Source: Lepidostoma basale (taxonomy: Eukaryota; Arthropoda; Insecta; Trichoptera; Lepidostomatidae). From it: a stretch of 64,000 bases of DNA. Made by a program: the position numbers and the translations under genes. Numbering within the stretch: the first letter of the stretch is position 1; each line of letters begins with the position of its first letter. This document shows, piece after piece, positions 1 through 9,840 of the stretch. Location: assembly GCA_022606425.2 (NCBI GenBank), contig JAHDVF020001344.1, positions 62,001-126,000 of the forward strand, written 5' to 3'. Below the pieces are notes generated by a model. It was not told the DNA's origin and ran no database searches. It worked only from the letters and a program-made list of their open reading frames with translations.

Positions 1-110
1 GTTCTATTTTATTTTGATATTAATTATGTAAGTGCAAAAATATACAAACAAACTAATATTTTGGTATAACATTAAAAATAATAATGTTTTGGTAAAATAT
101 TATTTAATAA

Positions 111-612
111 TATTTTTAAGTTCTTGCTGGTCAAGTGCTTAATCACAGCTAATTTAAAAAAACGGTGGATATGTGTAGCATAAATTAAATAAACACAAAA
201 GTCCGGATCGTCCATGCCAACATGTGCAACATCGAAAAAAACATTATGTGTTATTATAATATAATAAATTATGTGCTAAATTAAAACAACGGTGGATTCG
301 TGAAAATAAATTAAATATACAATATGCGCACCACCTAAAAATAACATTTTGTGTTAATTTATTTTTATTTAGTTATTTTATTTTATATCATTGTATTTTA
401 TATTATTTGTTTTAGATTTATTTTGTGGGTGTTGCACGATCGAAGTGTGCGCGGGAGATGCCTATTGGTGGCGATGAGGTTCGCAACCCATCACACCGCG
501 TCTCCCGCGGAGCGAAAAGATAAGGATGGAGTGCCGCATCAGTAAAAGTGTGACAGTCCATTCTTTCTGCCTACCCTTTCAGGGAGACGGCGTGATGGTT
601 AGTTAGTTTATT
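111..612 (+). mobile_element. SINE-A copy 1, ending in an RTE-A1-like tail
   Basis: The AT-rich 5' part is followed by a GC-rich core (about 425-600). The last 50 bases, with a 'GGGAGACGGCGTGATGG' motif and a GTTA repeat, match the 3' end of RTE-A1. The same arrangement recurs near 13.6, 30.5, 38.9 and 49.3 kb. A 64-codon open frame at 351-545 is partly kept in the 39-kb copy, but it starts in low-complexity sequence and I do not call it a gene. Likely a non-autonomous retroposon using RTE machinery (inference); an internally deleted RTE is the alternative. Confidence 0.75.
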
Positions 613-639
613 TATTAATATGGTTGAAAACAAGTAATA

Positions 640-988
640 ACATGGACTCAAAACTAACACAATTGATAATATTTCCACAAGAAAGAATGTTAAGTTTTTC
701 TTTGACCTCTTGGACTGATTTTCTTATCAAATATCAAATCAGGTCATGCGGTTAAATAAAATCTGGCATTATTCTATCGACGGCCGCAGAGAAGTTAGCA
801 GAAGACAGCTCTTCTAGCCTGGAAACATCTGAGAATCGACCGGCGTCAGAACTGTGGAGGAGCGTTTAGCGCAGCCCTGGACTGGGAAGCTTTCTCCCAA
901 ATGATCGTCAACGTCGGGGGGACTCGGCAAGATACGTGATGAAGAAGAAGATTATTTTACAAGCTTAAATACTGCATATACAAAACCT
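640..988 (+). pseudogene. RTE-C LINE 3' fragment, left part of a split copy
   Basis: In pieces it translates to the GRRxxxRRQLxW...REWTG type of C-terminal LINE sequence, with stop codons, ending in a GAAGAAGAAG run. Related blocks occur at 2.27-3.0 and 11.16-11.83 kb in the same order, and the first part also at 19.2 kb. The copy is interrupted at 989-1331 by a retroposon flanked by a 13-base duplication (976-988 and 1332-1344). Not functional. Confidence 0.7.
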
Positions 989-1331
989 CCGGCATTTGTT
1001 TCCTCTGCCTCTCCTGTTCTTTCCACTGTATATTCCTGTGGTGTATCATTATTTTTAACTTTTATATAATGTTTCCAAAATTGTTATGTATTATATATTA
1101 TGTTTATTTATTCAATAAAGTACAGCGGAGCATAGAAGTAGGATTGAGTAGATTAAATGTGGTCTAGCACCCCCTTGTTGTTGCCGTCTTTAAATGTAAG
1201 TCCCGGATGGACCGGGGACAGGCCCAGGGAGTGTACGAGCGAGGCTGATAAAAGGGCGCCGCTACGCCCTATAACAGTCTCGGGTATGTGGCGGGAACTT
1301 CTATGTTCCTTTTAAAAAATATATATATATA
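989..1331 (+). mobile_element. Short retroposon inserted in RTE-C with a 13-bp target duplication
   Basis: The 343-bp insert is bounded on both sides by ATATACAAAACCT, a clear target-site duplication. It carries an AATAAA-like signal near 1113, a GC-rich block (about 1190-1312) and an A/T-rich 3' end. A diverged second copy lies at about 4426-4760 in the same order. No coding capacity is recognised. It is a 5'-truncated LINE 3' UTR or a SINE; I cannot choose between them. Confidence 0.75.
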
Positions 1332-1462
1332 ATATACAAAACCTGCGTAAGGCCTATACTCACATATAGCATTGAGACCAGAGCTGATACCACAAGAACG
1401 AAGGCTAAAGTGCGGGTGGCCGAGATGCGGATGCTGAGGATGATAGCAGGAAAGACTCTCTC
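1332..1462 (+). pseudogene. RTE-C LINE fragment, right part
   Basis: Continues the RTE-C copy after the retroposon. It reads as a C-terminal LINE stretch with the RADTTRTKAKVRV and EMRxLRMIAGKTL motifs shared with the copies at 2.6, 11.5 and 59.9 kb. It breaks off at 1463, where an RTE-B-like fragment on the other strand begins. Confidence 0.7.
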
Positions 1463-1680
1463 GCATCCATAGGTCATCACAGGTTACACACACTGCTCCA
1501 GCACTTTTGTTTTTAAATTCTGTGGCACGTCCGACACGAAGATTTTACCCAGCCTTTCGAATGCAGACCAACCGAGCCGTATTCTCCTATCAATCTTCTT
1601 GACTTGACCCCATCTTCCAAAAGTCAACAGATGATCAATATACACATAATCATCCACCACTTCTACATTTTCCATATTGT
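1463..1680 (-). pseudogene. RTE-B-like LINE C-terminal fragment
   Basis: The minus strand contains RRIRLGWSAFERLGKIF, then a VPQNLKTKVLEQC motif, the region just before the typical PVMTYG segment of RTE proteins. A stop interrupts it right after that. A similar minus-strand piece lies at 12.37-12.48 kb. Only part of the C-terminal third is present. Confidence 0.75.
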
Positions 1681-1859
1681 GGATTTTAATGTGTTCAATT
1701 TATCATTATTTTTGTCTTTGTCATATTCATTTCATTACATATTGCTACATAGTTACAATTATCCATTAAACAAGTGTCCATTGTTTGCATTCATCGGTAT
1801 ATTTTCGGGTGTTTTCGGTCTTAAGTACCCATGTTATAATAACGATAATAATAATAATG

Positions 1860-3690
1860 TTTAATTAATTATAATAATGAAATAAATTGATGTTATTTTT
1901 TTTAAACTTTTTCCACTTTTGTATATAGGAATTGTCAAAATAAAGACAAAAGTTGAATTAGCTATTTAAGAGTAAACGCCGTTAAAATTTCAGCTACAAA
2001 ATCATCTAATCGTTTTTTGTTTCTTTACCATTTCTTGTATAAGAATACCTCGTGCTAGATCAGACAGAAGTAAACCTACAAAGCATATTTAACTTAGCAA
2101 TATGGAGTTAACACAAATTTTAAAATCATTACAATTAGTCGACAAATATAAATTTAATTTTTTTCATAATAATGCACTATTTTAAATACAAGAGTAATCA
2201 GAAACAATGTCCGGAAATTCACGCGTCGCTGTCATCTATATATTCACACTATTTTATCATATTGTTGAAAACCAATTACAACATGGACTCACAAGAAAGA
2301 TTGTTAAGTTTTATTTTAGTCCCTTGTTCCGATTTTCTTGTCAAATATCAGGCCATCCGATTAAATAAAATTTGGCATTATTCTATCGACGGCCGCAGAG
2401 GAGTCGGCAGAAGACAGCTCTCATGGCTTCGAAACATCCGAGAATGGACAGGCAGCCGAACTATGAGGGAGCGTTTAGCACCGTCCAGAACAGGTAAGCT
2501 TTCACCCAAATGGTTTTAACTTCGAGGAGACCCAGCAAGATACTTGAAGAAGTAGAAGAATATTCTACAAGCTTAAATACTACATATACAAAAATTGCGC
2601 AAGGCCTTTACCGACATATACGAGTAGCATTGAGACCAGAGCGGATACCACAAGAACGAAGGCTTAAGTACGGGTGGCAGAGATGCGGACGCTGAGGGTG
2701 CTAGCAGGAAAAACTCTTCAAGATAGGGTGAGGAATAAGGCTATCCGCGAAATCTGCAATTTCAAGATATTCTATGATGGAGCAGATAACGCTACTGAAG
2801 AGAAGATATAGTGGAATGCGCACATGCAGATGATAGATCCCTCCAGAATCCCACAAGTTGTGGTGCATCAGATTCCTGTTGGCTACCGTTCCTCCAGAAA
2901 TGGAGGGATAGCTGGGAGTCGACCTCCCAACAGAAACCAGCTTGACTACAGTAACAGACCAAAGGTCTAAAAGAATAGGAGGAAGAATTAATACTACAAA
3001 CATATAAGAGATACACCCCGCCCACTCTGCACGAAAACGAATGAATGTTTTTGAAAAGTTGCCAGATTAGTTATTATACTTCGCTTGCAGAATTCATTTT
3101 ATAAATATATAGCCAATAAGTGCCATGTGTTCAAGATTGGACGAAGAATTTTTTAAATTATAGATTTCATTGGATGTCATTATGCAATCTTGATCAATTA
3201 ATTTTCAAATTTGCTTAATGGTCACCAAAAAATTGATAATTCATTCAGCGAAAAGCGGGAAATATTTGAATAACGACCTCGTTGATTCGATGGGATTCAA
3301 GATGACAGCGACGCGTGCATTCCCAGGCATTGTTTCTGATAATACTTGTATTTAAAATTATGAAAATTTTGTTATTTACATTTGTCAACTAATTGTGATG
3401 ATTTTTAAATTTGTGTTAACTCCGTATTTTTAAGTGAAATATGCTTTGTAGCTTTATTTCTGTCTGATCTAGCACAAACAAGGTATTCTTACACAAGAAA
3501 TGGTAAAGGAAAAAAAGCTATTAGATGATTTTGTAGCTGAAATTTTAAAGACGTTTACTCTTAAATAGCTAATTCTACTTTTGTCTTCATTTTGACAATT
3601 TCTACTGACAAACGTGGAAAAAGATATTAAAAAATAACATCAATTGATTTCATTATTATTTAAAAATAAACTTCCATCAAAACATTTAAT
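1860..3690. repeat. Foldback structure with about 380-bp inverted arms
   Basis: The left arm (about 1860-2240) is the reverse complement, with mismatches and small gaps, of the right arm (about 3298-3690). The arms enclose RTE-C sequence. The outer arm contains a CTTTTGTCTTxATTTtGACA-like stretch resembling the end of the Penelope repeats at 32.7 and 33.4 kb. This may be a pair of Penelope-type terminal repeats in opposite orientation, or a foldback DNA element. I see no clear target duplication. Confidence 0.75.
2270..3010 (+). pseudogene. RTE-C LINE 3' fragment within the foldback
   Basis: Contains, in order, GRRGVGRRQLSWLRNIREW, a GKLSPKW segment, a GAAGAAG-rich run, a RADTTRTKA-type segment and a terminal RDSWES-like stretch, all with frameshifts and stops. 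The order matches the copy at 11.16-11.83 kb, so the arrangement of two LINE C-termini in series predates the copies. No single long frame survives. Confidence 0.7.
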
Positions 3691-3789
3691 TAAAATCATT
3701 AAATTATTTGAGCTTTTGAGACTCAATTAAATGTGTTTATCAAGTTATTAATTAAGGATTAATTATATTTCAATAGAGACGAATATGTA

Positions 3790-4030
3790 AATTGTTTTTT
3801 GTAAACATCATATGGTGGTCGAGGCGCTTATAGGACTTATGACCTGTCATTGGTTGGGTTAAGCGATCGCTTTATGTTAACAACATTCCCTATTCCACCC
3901 TTCTTACGACCACCACGTCTGACAAATTTTTGGAAGATGTATATATGCCACCATATTGAGAAACACTTCACATATTTTAGTTCAATCTACACTAGCGCCA
4001 TCCATTAAGATTAGATGCTAATTTATTAAC
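3790..4030 (-). repeat. Half copy of the 57-kb foldback repeat
   Basis: Matches the reverse complement of about 56,990-57,220, including the AAGCGATCGCTT palindrome region, a GACCACCACGTCTGACAA motif and an ACACTAGCGCCAT motif. Only one arm is present here, unlike the hairpin copy at 56.8-57.05 kb. No coding function is seen. Confidence 0.7.
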
Positions 4031-4425
4031 TATAATTTATTACTAACTTATTAATTAATAACTGTATTATTAATCATCATTGATTAAAGCAATTATTCAT
4101 AAATATTATTTTTATTAGATGGCCAATCTCGATTATTATGGAAAATCACTGGCATTCTGAACTTTCGATAGAATTGAAAGAACAAGTGTTGAAGATATGC
4201 TTATACACCTACCACGTGTACCAAGAATACACATAATTGTTAATTAATGTTGTTGTCATCGACCGAATTTAATAAGATAAATATACTTAATTCGGCGATA
4301 GTGACTAGTAAACTAGTTAAAAATTCAGCCAATGAACGGTGGAAGACAGAATAACACAAATATTCAAATAACGAATTTGCTAATTTAACTTCATTTCCTT
4401 AAACCCATCCCGTGTTCCAAATGTA
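4031..4425. other. AT-rich stretch, nothing recognised
   Basis: Low-complexity AT-rich sequence with no credible gene, repeat end or structural motif that I can support. Confidence 0.5.
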
Positions 4426-4760
4426 AAAATTGCCTTCCTTACCTCCCCTGCCCGCATTTGCCTTCTCTGATCCTCACCTGACTTCCCGCTGCTATGTACC
4501 CATGAGATAGTTTTCAGTGGCTCTGTTTTTGTTTAAAAATTTATTTTTCAGTATTGTGTCTATTGAATAAATTTACATTTTGGCGGGACATAGACATTTT
4601 TCTTTAATCATAAAACCCCAGTAACGTAAGTCCCGCATGGACGAGGAACGGGCCTAGGGATTTATAGAGCAAAGCTGACGAAAAGCGACGTCCGCCTATA
4701 ACAGCTTCGGGAAAGCGGTGGGACTCCTCTAAGTCCCTATGACTTAATTTTTTTTTAATT
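4426..4760 (+). mobile_element. Second copy of the 989-1331 retroposon
   Basis: Shares with 989-1331 a CCGCATTTG-type start, an internal ATTGAATAAA signal, and the GC-rich block beginning GTAAGTCCCGxATGGAC, followed by a T/A-rich end. It is diverged throughout. No clean target duplication is visible. Confidence 0.65.
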
Positions 4761-5148
4761 AAAAGTGATGGTGACTATGGATATTTTCGGGCAAAAACCC
4801 AAGTGAACTAAATCAGTGCTCGATGATTTTACCAGATTTAAGATTTCTGGATAATCTGTTAAATGAAAATTAAAGATACTCGTATATCGTTTTTAAGTAT
4901 GCTTAAATAATAAAAGAACAATGGTGTATAATAGCATATAAAGTTTCAGTTCTTAAAGAAATATCATAGCTACCATATGAACTCGAATATCATGATATTA
5001 TAGAAAAATACAGTATTATAATTAGTAAATACAGTATTAAATACAGTAGTAAATACAGTATAATAAATAATTTATAAATATATATATATAATAATATATA
5101 TAATATATAAATATATATAATAATATATATAATAAAAAGCACTTAAAG
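4761..5148. other. AT-rich spacer with a TA-rich microsatellite
   Basis: Holds short repeated words (AATACAGTA) and a TA/TAATA simple repeat at about 5078-5135 next to the RTE-A1 fragment. No gene seen. Confidence 0.6.
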
Positions 5149-5568
5149 TTGTCATCGCAAACAAAAACCTATCCAAAAATGCTAGAATGGCAGTGCACAA
5201 TGGTGTTCTTCTACCGACCCTTATGTATGGAAGCGAAGCATGGAACTGGCAAAGGAAGGATGAAAGTAGAATAAATGCAGTAGAAATGAGATCTCTTAGA
5301 CGAATGTGTGGATATTCTGTGTATGATAGAGTGTCGAATGAAAATATAAGAAGTGAATGCGGTGTGAATGATGGTGTCATGAACAAAATAATGAAAGGAT
5401 CATTAAGATGGTTTGGACATATGGAAAGAATGAATGAAGAAAGAATGGTAAAAAAATTATATGTTAATGATGTAAATGGTACCAGAAATAGAGGAAGACC
5501 AAGGAAAACGTGGCACGATCAAATAAATCAAATATTGAATGTCGGTCATGTGAGGAGTCAGAGAAATG
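5149..5568 (+). pseudogene. RTE-A1 LINE C-terminal region, split by J1
   Basis: An open frame from 5187 carries MAVHNGVLLPTLMYGSEAWN, then ESRINAVEMRSLRRMCG, KGSLRWFGHMERMNEERMV and GRPRKTWHDQINQIL. This is the region after the reverse transcriptase domain in RTE-type LINE proteins. The element is cut at about 5568 by the J1 LINE and resumes at 6579. The frame runs by chance into J1. The 5' part, with endonuclease and RT, is missing. Confidence 0.85.
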
Positions 5569-6233
5569 ACATTCAAGACTGCGTTCGGCACGGCACCTGT
5601 CTGCTCTTTGCAGATGATCTTAAGCTATTTTCGAGAATTCAGTCTATTGATGACTGCATAAAATTGCAGTCTGACATAGATGCGATAGAAAAATGGTCAA
5701 TGGAAAATAAGCTGGAATTAAACATTAAAAAATGTGTTACAATGACATTTACTCGTTCTCCAAGACCAATTGATTTCATTTATACAATTAACAATCAGGC
5801 TCTGGAACGAGTTTCCACAATAAAGGATCTCGGTGTCGTATTTGATCCCAGGCTGACTTTTTCTGATCACGTGTTAATGTTGGCATCGACTGGCTATAAA
5901 CTTCTGGGTTTTGTCTTAAGAACTTGCAAACAGTTCCGAAATCCCGAAGCGATGACATCAATGTTTAACGGCATCGTTAGATCAAAATTAGAATACGCGA
6001 GTGGTGTATGGTCTCCATACCAGCACAAGTATGTGGAGGTATTAGAACAAATCCAGAAAAAATTTCTGAGATACCTCTACATGCGGATGAATGGGGTATA
6101 TCCGAGGTTTATGCACCACAATGATCTATTGATTAACACAGAGTACCGCAGTCTCGAATCAAGAAGAAAGGGTACATTGATGATCTTAGGATTTAAAATA
6201 CTCCGTACCTCATTGATAGCCCATACCTCTTAG
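5187..6233 (+). pseudogene. Chimeric 348-codon frame: RTE-A1 fused in frame to J1 RT
   Basis: Residues 1 to about 127 belong to RTE-A1. From about residue 128 onward the sequence is a different LINE, with the RT motif LFADDLKLF near residues 139-147 and the downstream thumb region (ERVSTIKDLGVVF, KLEYASGVWSPYQ). It looks like one gene but is a by-product of nested insertion. It lacks RT motifs upstream of FADD, and the frame stops at 6233 while homology continues in another frame. It should not be annotated as a host protein. Confidence 0.85.
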
Positions 6234-6578
6234 AGTGTTATGGTCTCAATGCACCGGACAGGTATGCTCGCGCTAGAAGACACGATCTGTTGTGCATACC
6301 GCATAGCAGGACAAATGTCTTGGCGCAGCATACAATGACTCGGGGTATGGTGCTCTTGAATGAGGTGTCAGTCGATGTGGACATTTTCCAAATGACCTAT
6401 ATGTCCTTTAAGGAACATATAGGTACATACAACAACTGTTAAATATTGTTTTATTTTATTTTAATTGTTTTATTTTAAAATGTATGTAAAATGCATGCAA
6501 AATTTATGTAAATTGTATACAGTAATAGGGTCATAAAAACCTGTTGTATACAAAAAAAAAAAAAAAAAAAAAAAAAAA
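5569..6578 (+). mobile_element. J1: 5'-truncated Jockey/CR1-like LINE with poly(A)
   Basis: Begins just before the catalytic FADD motif of the reverse transcriptase, continues through the thumb and C-terminal region, a 3' UTR (about 6260-6548) and a run of about 30 A (6549-6578). Flanking RTE-A1 is continuous apart from this block, which proves insertion. Any target duplication (AAAT) merges with the poly(A). A minus-strand piece of the same 3' end occurs at 17,340-17,480. Confidence 0.85.
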
Positions 6579-6712
6579 ATCGACGCGCGTGCATGACACG
6601 ATGTATGAATGTTGAGGAAGCGAGAGAAATATGTCAGGAAAGAAAGGTGTGGCAGTCAATTCTTTCGGCCTACCCCTTCGGGGAGACGGCGTGATGGTTA
6701 GTTAGTTAGTTA
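6579..6712 (+). pseudogene. RTE-A1 3' end resuming after J1
   Basis: Encodes the last RTE-A residues (RACMTRCMNVEEAREIC-like, then SAYPFGETA and a stop in intact copies) with the terminal GGGAGACGGCGTGATGG and GTTA-repeat tail. Joined to 5149-5568 it makes one uninterrupted RTE-A1 3' end. Confidence 0.85.
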
Positions 6713-6839
6713 TAAATAATATATAAATATAAATATATAAATACAGTAGTAAATACAGTATTATATATTGTATTAATTAGTTTTACTATCGGAATTATTA
6801 AATTGGCATATATGATATTGGCATTTGATGTATAATCAT

Positions 6840-7020
6840 AGTAGCAGAAAGGACGAGGAGGAGAAAGGAGAGACCACTGGGAGACGGTGACGGCTCCTGC
6901 CCCAGATGTCCCAGAATATGTGGGTCCAGGATCGGGCTCTTCCGTCACACGCAGACCCACAACCGTGAAGGACAGTCTTCCTCGGACACGAGGGACAGCC
7001 GATGATGCTGATGATAACAT
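6840..7020. other. Unassigned GC-rich block
   Basis: A sharply GC-rich island in AT-rich surroundings. On the minus strand one frame is open and Cys-rich (CPSCPRKTVLHGCGSACDG), but a second overlapping minus frame is also open, so the frame proves nothing. It could be a SINE or LINE fragment. I do not recognise it. Confidence 0.4.
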
Positions 7021-7149
7021 AGTAATCACTTTTTATTAATATATCTTGAAACAAAAATAAATTTGTTTATTGCTACTTCAACAATGATGTAAAACTCCAT
7101 ATTAATCAGTAACACAAATAAAATTATCTGATTTCTAGAAGTCGCTTGT

Positions 7150-7500
7150 ATGAGGTATTACCAAATGTTGATGATCATATGCCAAATGAACATTTATACG
7201 CCAAACACGTAGATCGGGAATTTTAATATTGTGATCAAGAAATGGCAGTTTGCAGAAGAAGACAAACATTTGAAGAACGACTTATATGATTCACTGGAAT
7301 TTGAAAGAACAGAAGATCGTAGACTATTTCCACAACTTTAGAAATTGTTTTCGTTGCTTTAATTATTTATAATTGTTATATTTGCCCAATCATAATATAT
7401 TAAAGCAATAAAAGCTTTTTCTGTAATAACTTCACAAAACCTAGAACGTGTCACCACAATTGTAAGTTCCAGGTAATAAATTACTGAAGATTATTTACAT
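7150..7500 (+). repeat. Dispersed exon-like repeat, copy 1
   Basis: Carries an ATG at about 7243 followed by A-V-C-R-R-R-Q-T-F-E-E-R-L, then stops. Downstream is a conserved non-coding tail ending near an AACCTAGAACGTGT motif and a CAGGTAATAAA stretch. Two better copies lie at 15.38-15.64 and 18.6-18.93 kb. May derive from a host exon with flanking intron, or from an element end. Confidence 0.55.
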
Positions 7501-7646
7501 TAACTTAATATTTATATCTTATATTGTAATGTATCATTTAGAATTCGCTCAATTCAACTTTTAACTCCGTAGTTTGTTGTTTTACCGCCAGATTGCTACC
7601 TTGGATATGACTTTCTTCTTAATTTACTTCTGTGTAACCTGTCAAC

Positions 7647-7751
7647 ATGGATGCTTCGATTGGAGGATCGCCCCTTCGAACCGCGATATTCCACGTCATG
7701 GAATTATCCAGCTCCATCCAGAACATCCTCCATGGAATTACCTTGAGTCAG
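7647..7751 (+). other. Possible small exon or LINE 5' piece
   Basis: From an ATG at 7647 the frame gives MDASIGGSPLRTAIF...LSQ with non-AT-rich codon use and then meets CAG|GTATTT, a passable splice donor, at about 7751. No match is recognised and nothing around supports a host gene. Low-confidence. Confidence 0.25.
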
Positions 7752-7784
7752 GTATTTCAGGTACTTACCATAATTTCAGATATT

Positions 7785-8120
7785 CAAATCAAATCAAATC
7801 AGTTTATTACAAACAGGAAAATGTTTAAATGTTTGACATTAGGAAGACAAGATACTTTCTAAAGTCAAGAGTATTTGTCTCCTGAACGTGCCTTCACTAA
7901 TATGAAAGACGTCGATCTCCGAGAAGACCGCGTCACCAGAGGCAGATTGGTTCTGGTTGCTGATAGGTAACACAATATGTGCTGTCGCTGTTGGAGAAAT
8001 CTATCAGGGACAAAAAGACCAATATCCTTTGGCACGGCCGAGTTCTTGAAATATCCCCTGAATAATTTAAAGAAATGGGTAATGAGATGCTCATAACTTC
8101 GAAGCTGTAATGAATTGATT
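7785..8120 (-). pseudogene. J2 LINE 3' end fragment
   Basis: Starts on the plus strand with the ATCAAATCAAATC repeat that ends J2 elements. In reverse it reads the J2 C-terminus (GRLFVP-like, RxRQHxLxYL, EIDVFH), with deletions compared with 60.9-61.2 kb. Truncated at the 5' side. Confidence 0.75.
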
Positions 8121-8249
8121 TCCCAGCATTTCGAACAGAAATCTATCTGATTTATTAAATGTTTTTCCGTAAGTGTTAAGGTCTTGTATTGTTTTTATTA
8201 TAGATTTTATAACTTTTTCCAAAAGGATATCGCCGATGCTTTTTCAAAA

Positions 8250-8440
8250 TTTCCATGTGTCGGTCCTAAGTCCGGATAAAGGAGAAAGGTGTCCTATATT
8301 GTCTGTAAATGTTTAACACGTTGTTAAGAATGTACACTATGTTAAATACCACAACATTAGAATATTTCTACCTAAAAAATATTTATAGTGGTCCAAAAAG
8401 TCCACGGTGCCGGTTCCAAGTACGGATAAAGAAAAAGGGA
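8250..8440. repeat. Two diverged copies of a GTCC/CCGGT block
   Basis: Near 8255 and 8395 are two diverged versions of the GC-rich motif AAGTCCACGGTGCCGGT...CCGGAxAAAGGA. Better copies occur at 10,456-10,515 and 13,398-13,460. Probably part of a LINE 3' region; function unknown. Confidence 0.5.
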
Positions 8441-9055
8441 ATTCTATATTTATTCAACTAAGACTTCTAAGTCTTTGTTTTATTTTTTTACCCTTTCAAA
8501 TACATTTCTTTTCGTGTGCTAAAGAGGGGTTATTACGAATTCTAAAATCAAATTTAATTTTTTGTAGGACATCAGTGAAAATCGGCGAAAATCAAAGAGA
8601 CAATTTTTTATGAATTCCTGATTATTTCTTATCTATTTGAAAGACAATATTTTATTATTTCAGGTGACCGAATCGTCAATTGCTGCACCCAAAGCTTGGT
8701 TTAAGAGTTATTTTATTTTGAATTAAAATGACAAAAGACAAGAGAACACAAACATTTGTAGAACGAGTTCTATGATTCAATGGTATTCAAAAAGACAAAG
8801 ACTCATGGATTAAGAATATAATAAATGGAATTATGTTTGAATTTGTAGAATACATACTTACGGTAAATGGGCTATTGTGAGAGTATTTTAACTGGAAAAC
8901 CGAAAAAACTTCCGATGGAAGTGAATGAAGCAGTAGTAAGAAAAATTCATACGAGCATGGCATGGACCAATAATATACAAAATTATCGTTTTTTTTCGTT
9001 GTGATTGTGATAAATATATTCGATTATAATTATACTATCTAATTACAACAAAAAA
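8441..9055. other. AT-rich stretch, nothing firm
   Basis: Contains a short similarity (near 8745-8790) to the ACATTTGAAGAACGA motif of the exon-like repeat. No gene or element end is visible. Confidence 0.45.
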
Positions 9056-9840
9056 ACTGGTAATACATCCAGCGGACAGCTTCCACATCCACGGCATTTC
9101 TTCTGGGAATGCTCGGAACCAATTTTTTTTTTTTTTTTTTATGTACACAACAGGTCGTTTGGACCCAATTACTGTGTACAATTTTTATTTTTTAGCTATT
9201 ATATTGATTCTCGTGACATGTGATAGGTAGCCAATCTATCGCCATTTTATTGTCACGTGAATTCTACACCAGACCAGACAGTGTAACAATCACACTGCCA
9301 TCGCCGGGAATCGAACCCAGGACCTTCAACATGGAAGTCAGAGCTCGTAACCACTCTGCCTCAAAGGTCGTCGTTTCTTTATTCTTTACAGCTTCAAAGA
9401 GATGGACATCTAATAACCCATTTCTTCAGATTAATTAGGGGATACTTCGAGAACTCGGCCGTACTGCGGGATGTTGGTCTTTTTGTCCCCGATAGATATC
9501 TCCGACAGCGACAGCACAGATTGTTTTACCTACCGGCCGCCAGAACCAATCTGCCTCTGGTGACACCGGTGGGAAGAGCAGTTAGTCTGCTGAACGCGGT
9601 CTCCTCGGAGATCGACGTCTTTCATGTTAGTGAAAATACGTTCAGGGGGCAAATACTATTGACTTTAGAAAGTATCTTATCTTCCTAATGTTGAACCATC
9701 TCTAATGCGTTCCCGGTACTTTGTTGTATTTTTATAATATTTTACCTGTACTTAATAGATGCCTTAAACATTTTCCTGTTTGTAATGTCTATTGAGTTAA
9801 TAAACTGATTTGATTTCATTTCATTTGATTTGATTTAAAT
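9056..9840 (+). pseudogene. J2 LINE C-terminus and 3' end, split by SINE-T
   Basis: The left piece (9056-9122) and right piece (9379-9840) join to the J2 C-terminal sequence seen on the minus strand at 60.9-61.25 kb. The right piece includes ENSAVLRDVGLFVPDRYLRQ and AARTNLPLVTPVGRAVSLLN, the stop, a 3' UTR and a GATTTGATTT-type tail repeat near 9810-9837. The SINE-T insertion shows which sequence is older. Confidence 0.8.
9123..9378 (-). mobile_element. SINE-T, tRNA-derived, inserted in J2
   Basis: Read on the minus strand: a tRNA-like head with an A-box-like GGCAGAGTGGTTACG and a B box GGTTCGATTCCC (9306-9317), a body shared with the 35.4-kb copy, and a poly(A) tail (poly(T) 9123-9140 on plus). 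The head does not fold as a complete tRNA, so it is an internal RNA polymerase III promoter and not a tRNA gene. The target duplication is too short or ambiguous to state. Confidence 0.8.

Noticed and set aside
2172..2519. 115-codon plus-strand frame
   Set aside because: It begins in a foldback arm and runs into RTE-C sequence; only the latter part has meaning.
5072..5386. 104-codon minus-strand frame next to the TA repeat
   Set aside because: Antisense to RTE-A1 and partly translated from a simple repeat.
9285..9365. Possible tRNA gene on the minus strand
   Set aside because: A and B boxes are present, but the sequence continues into a SINE body with poly(A) and does not close as a cloverleaf with an acceptor stem.
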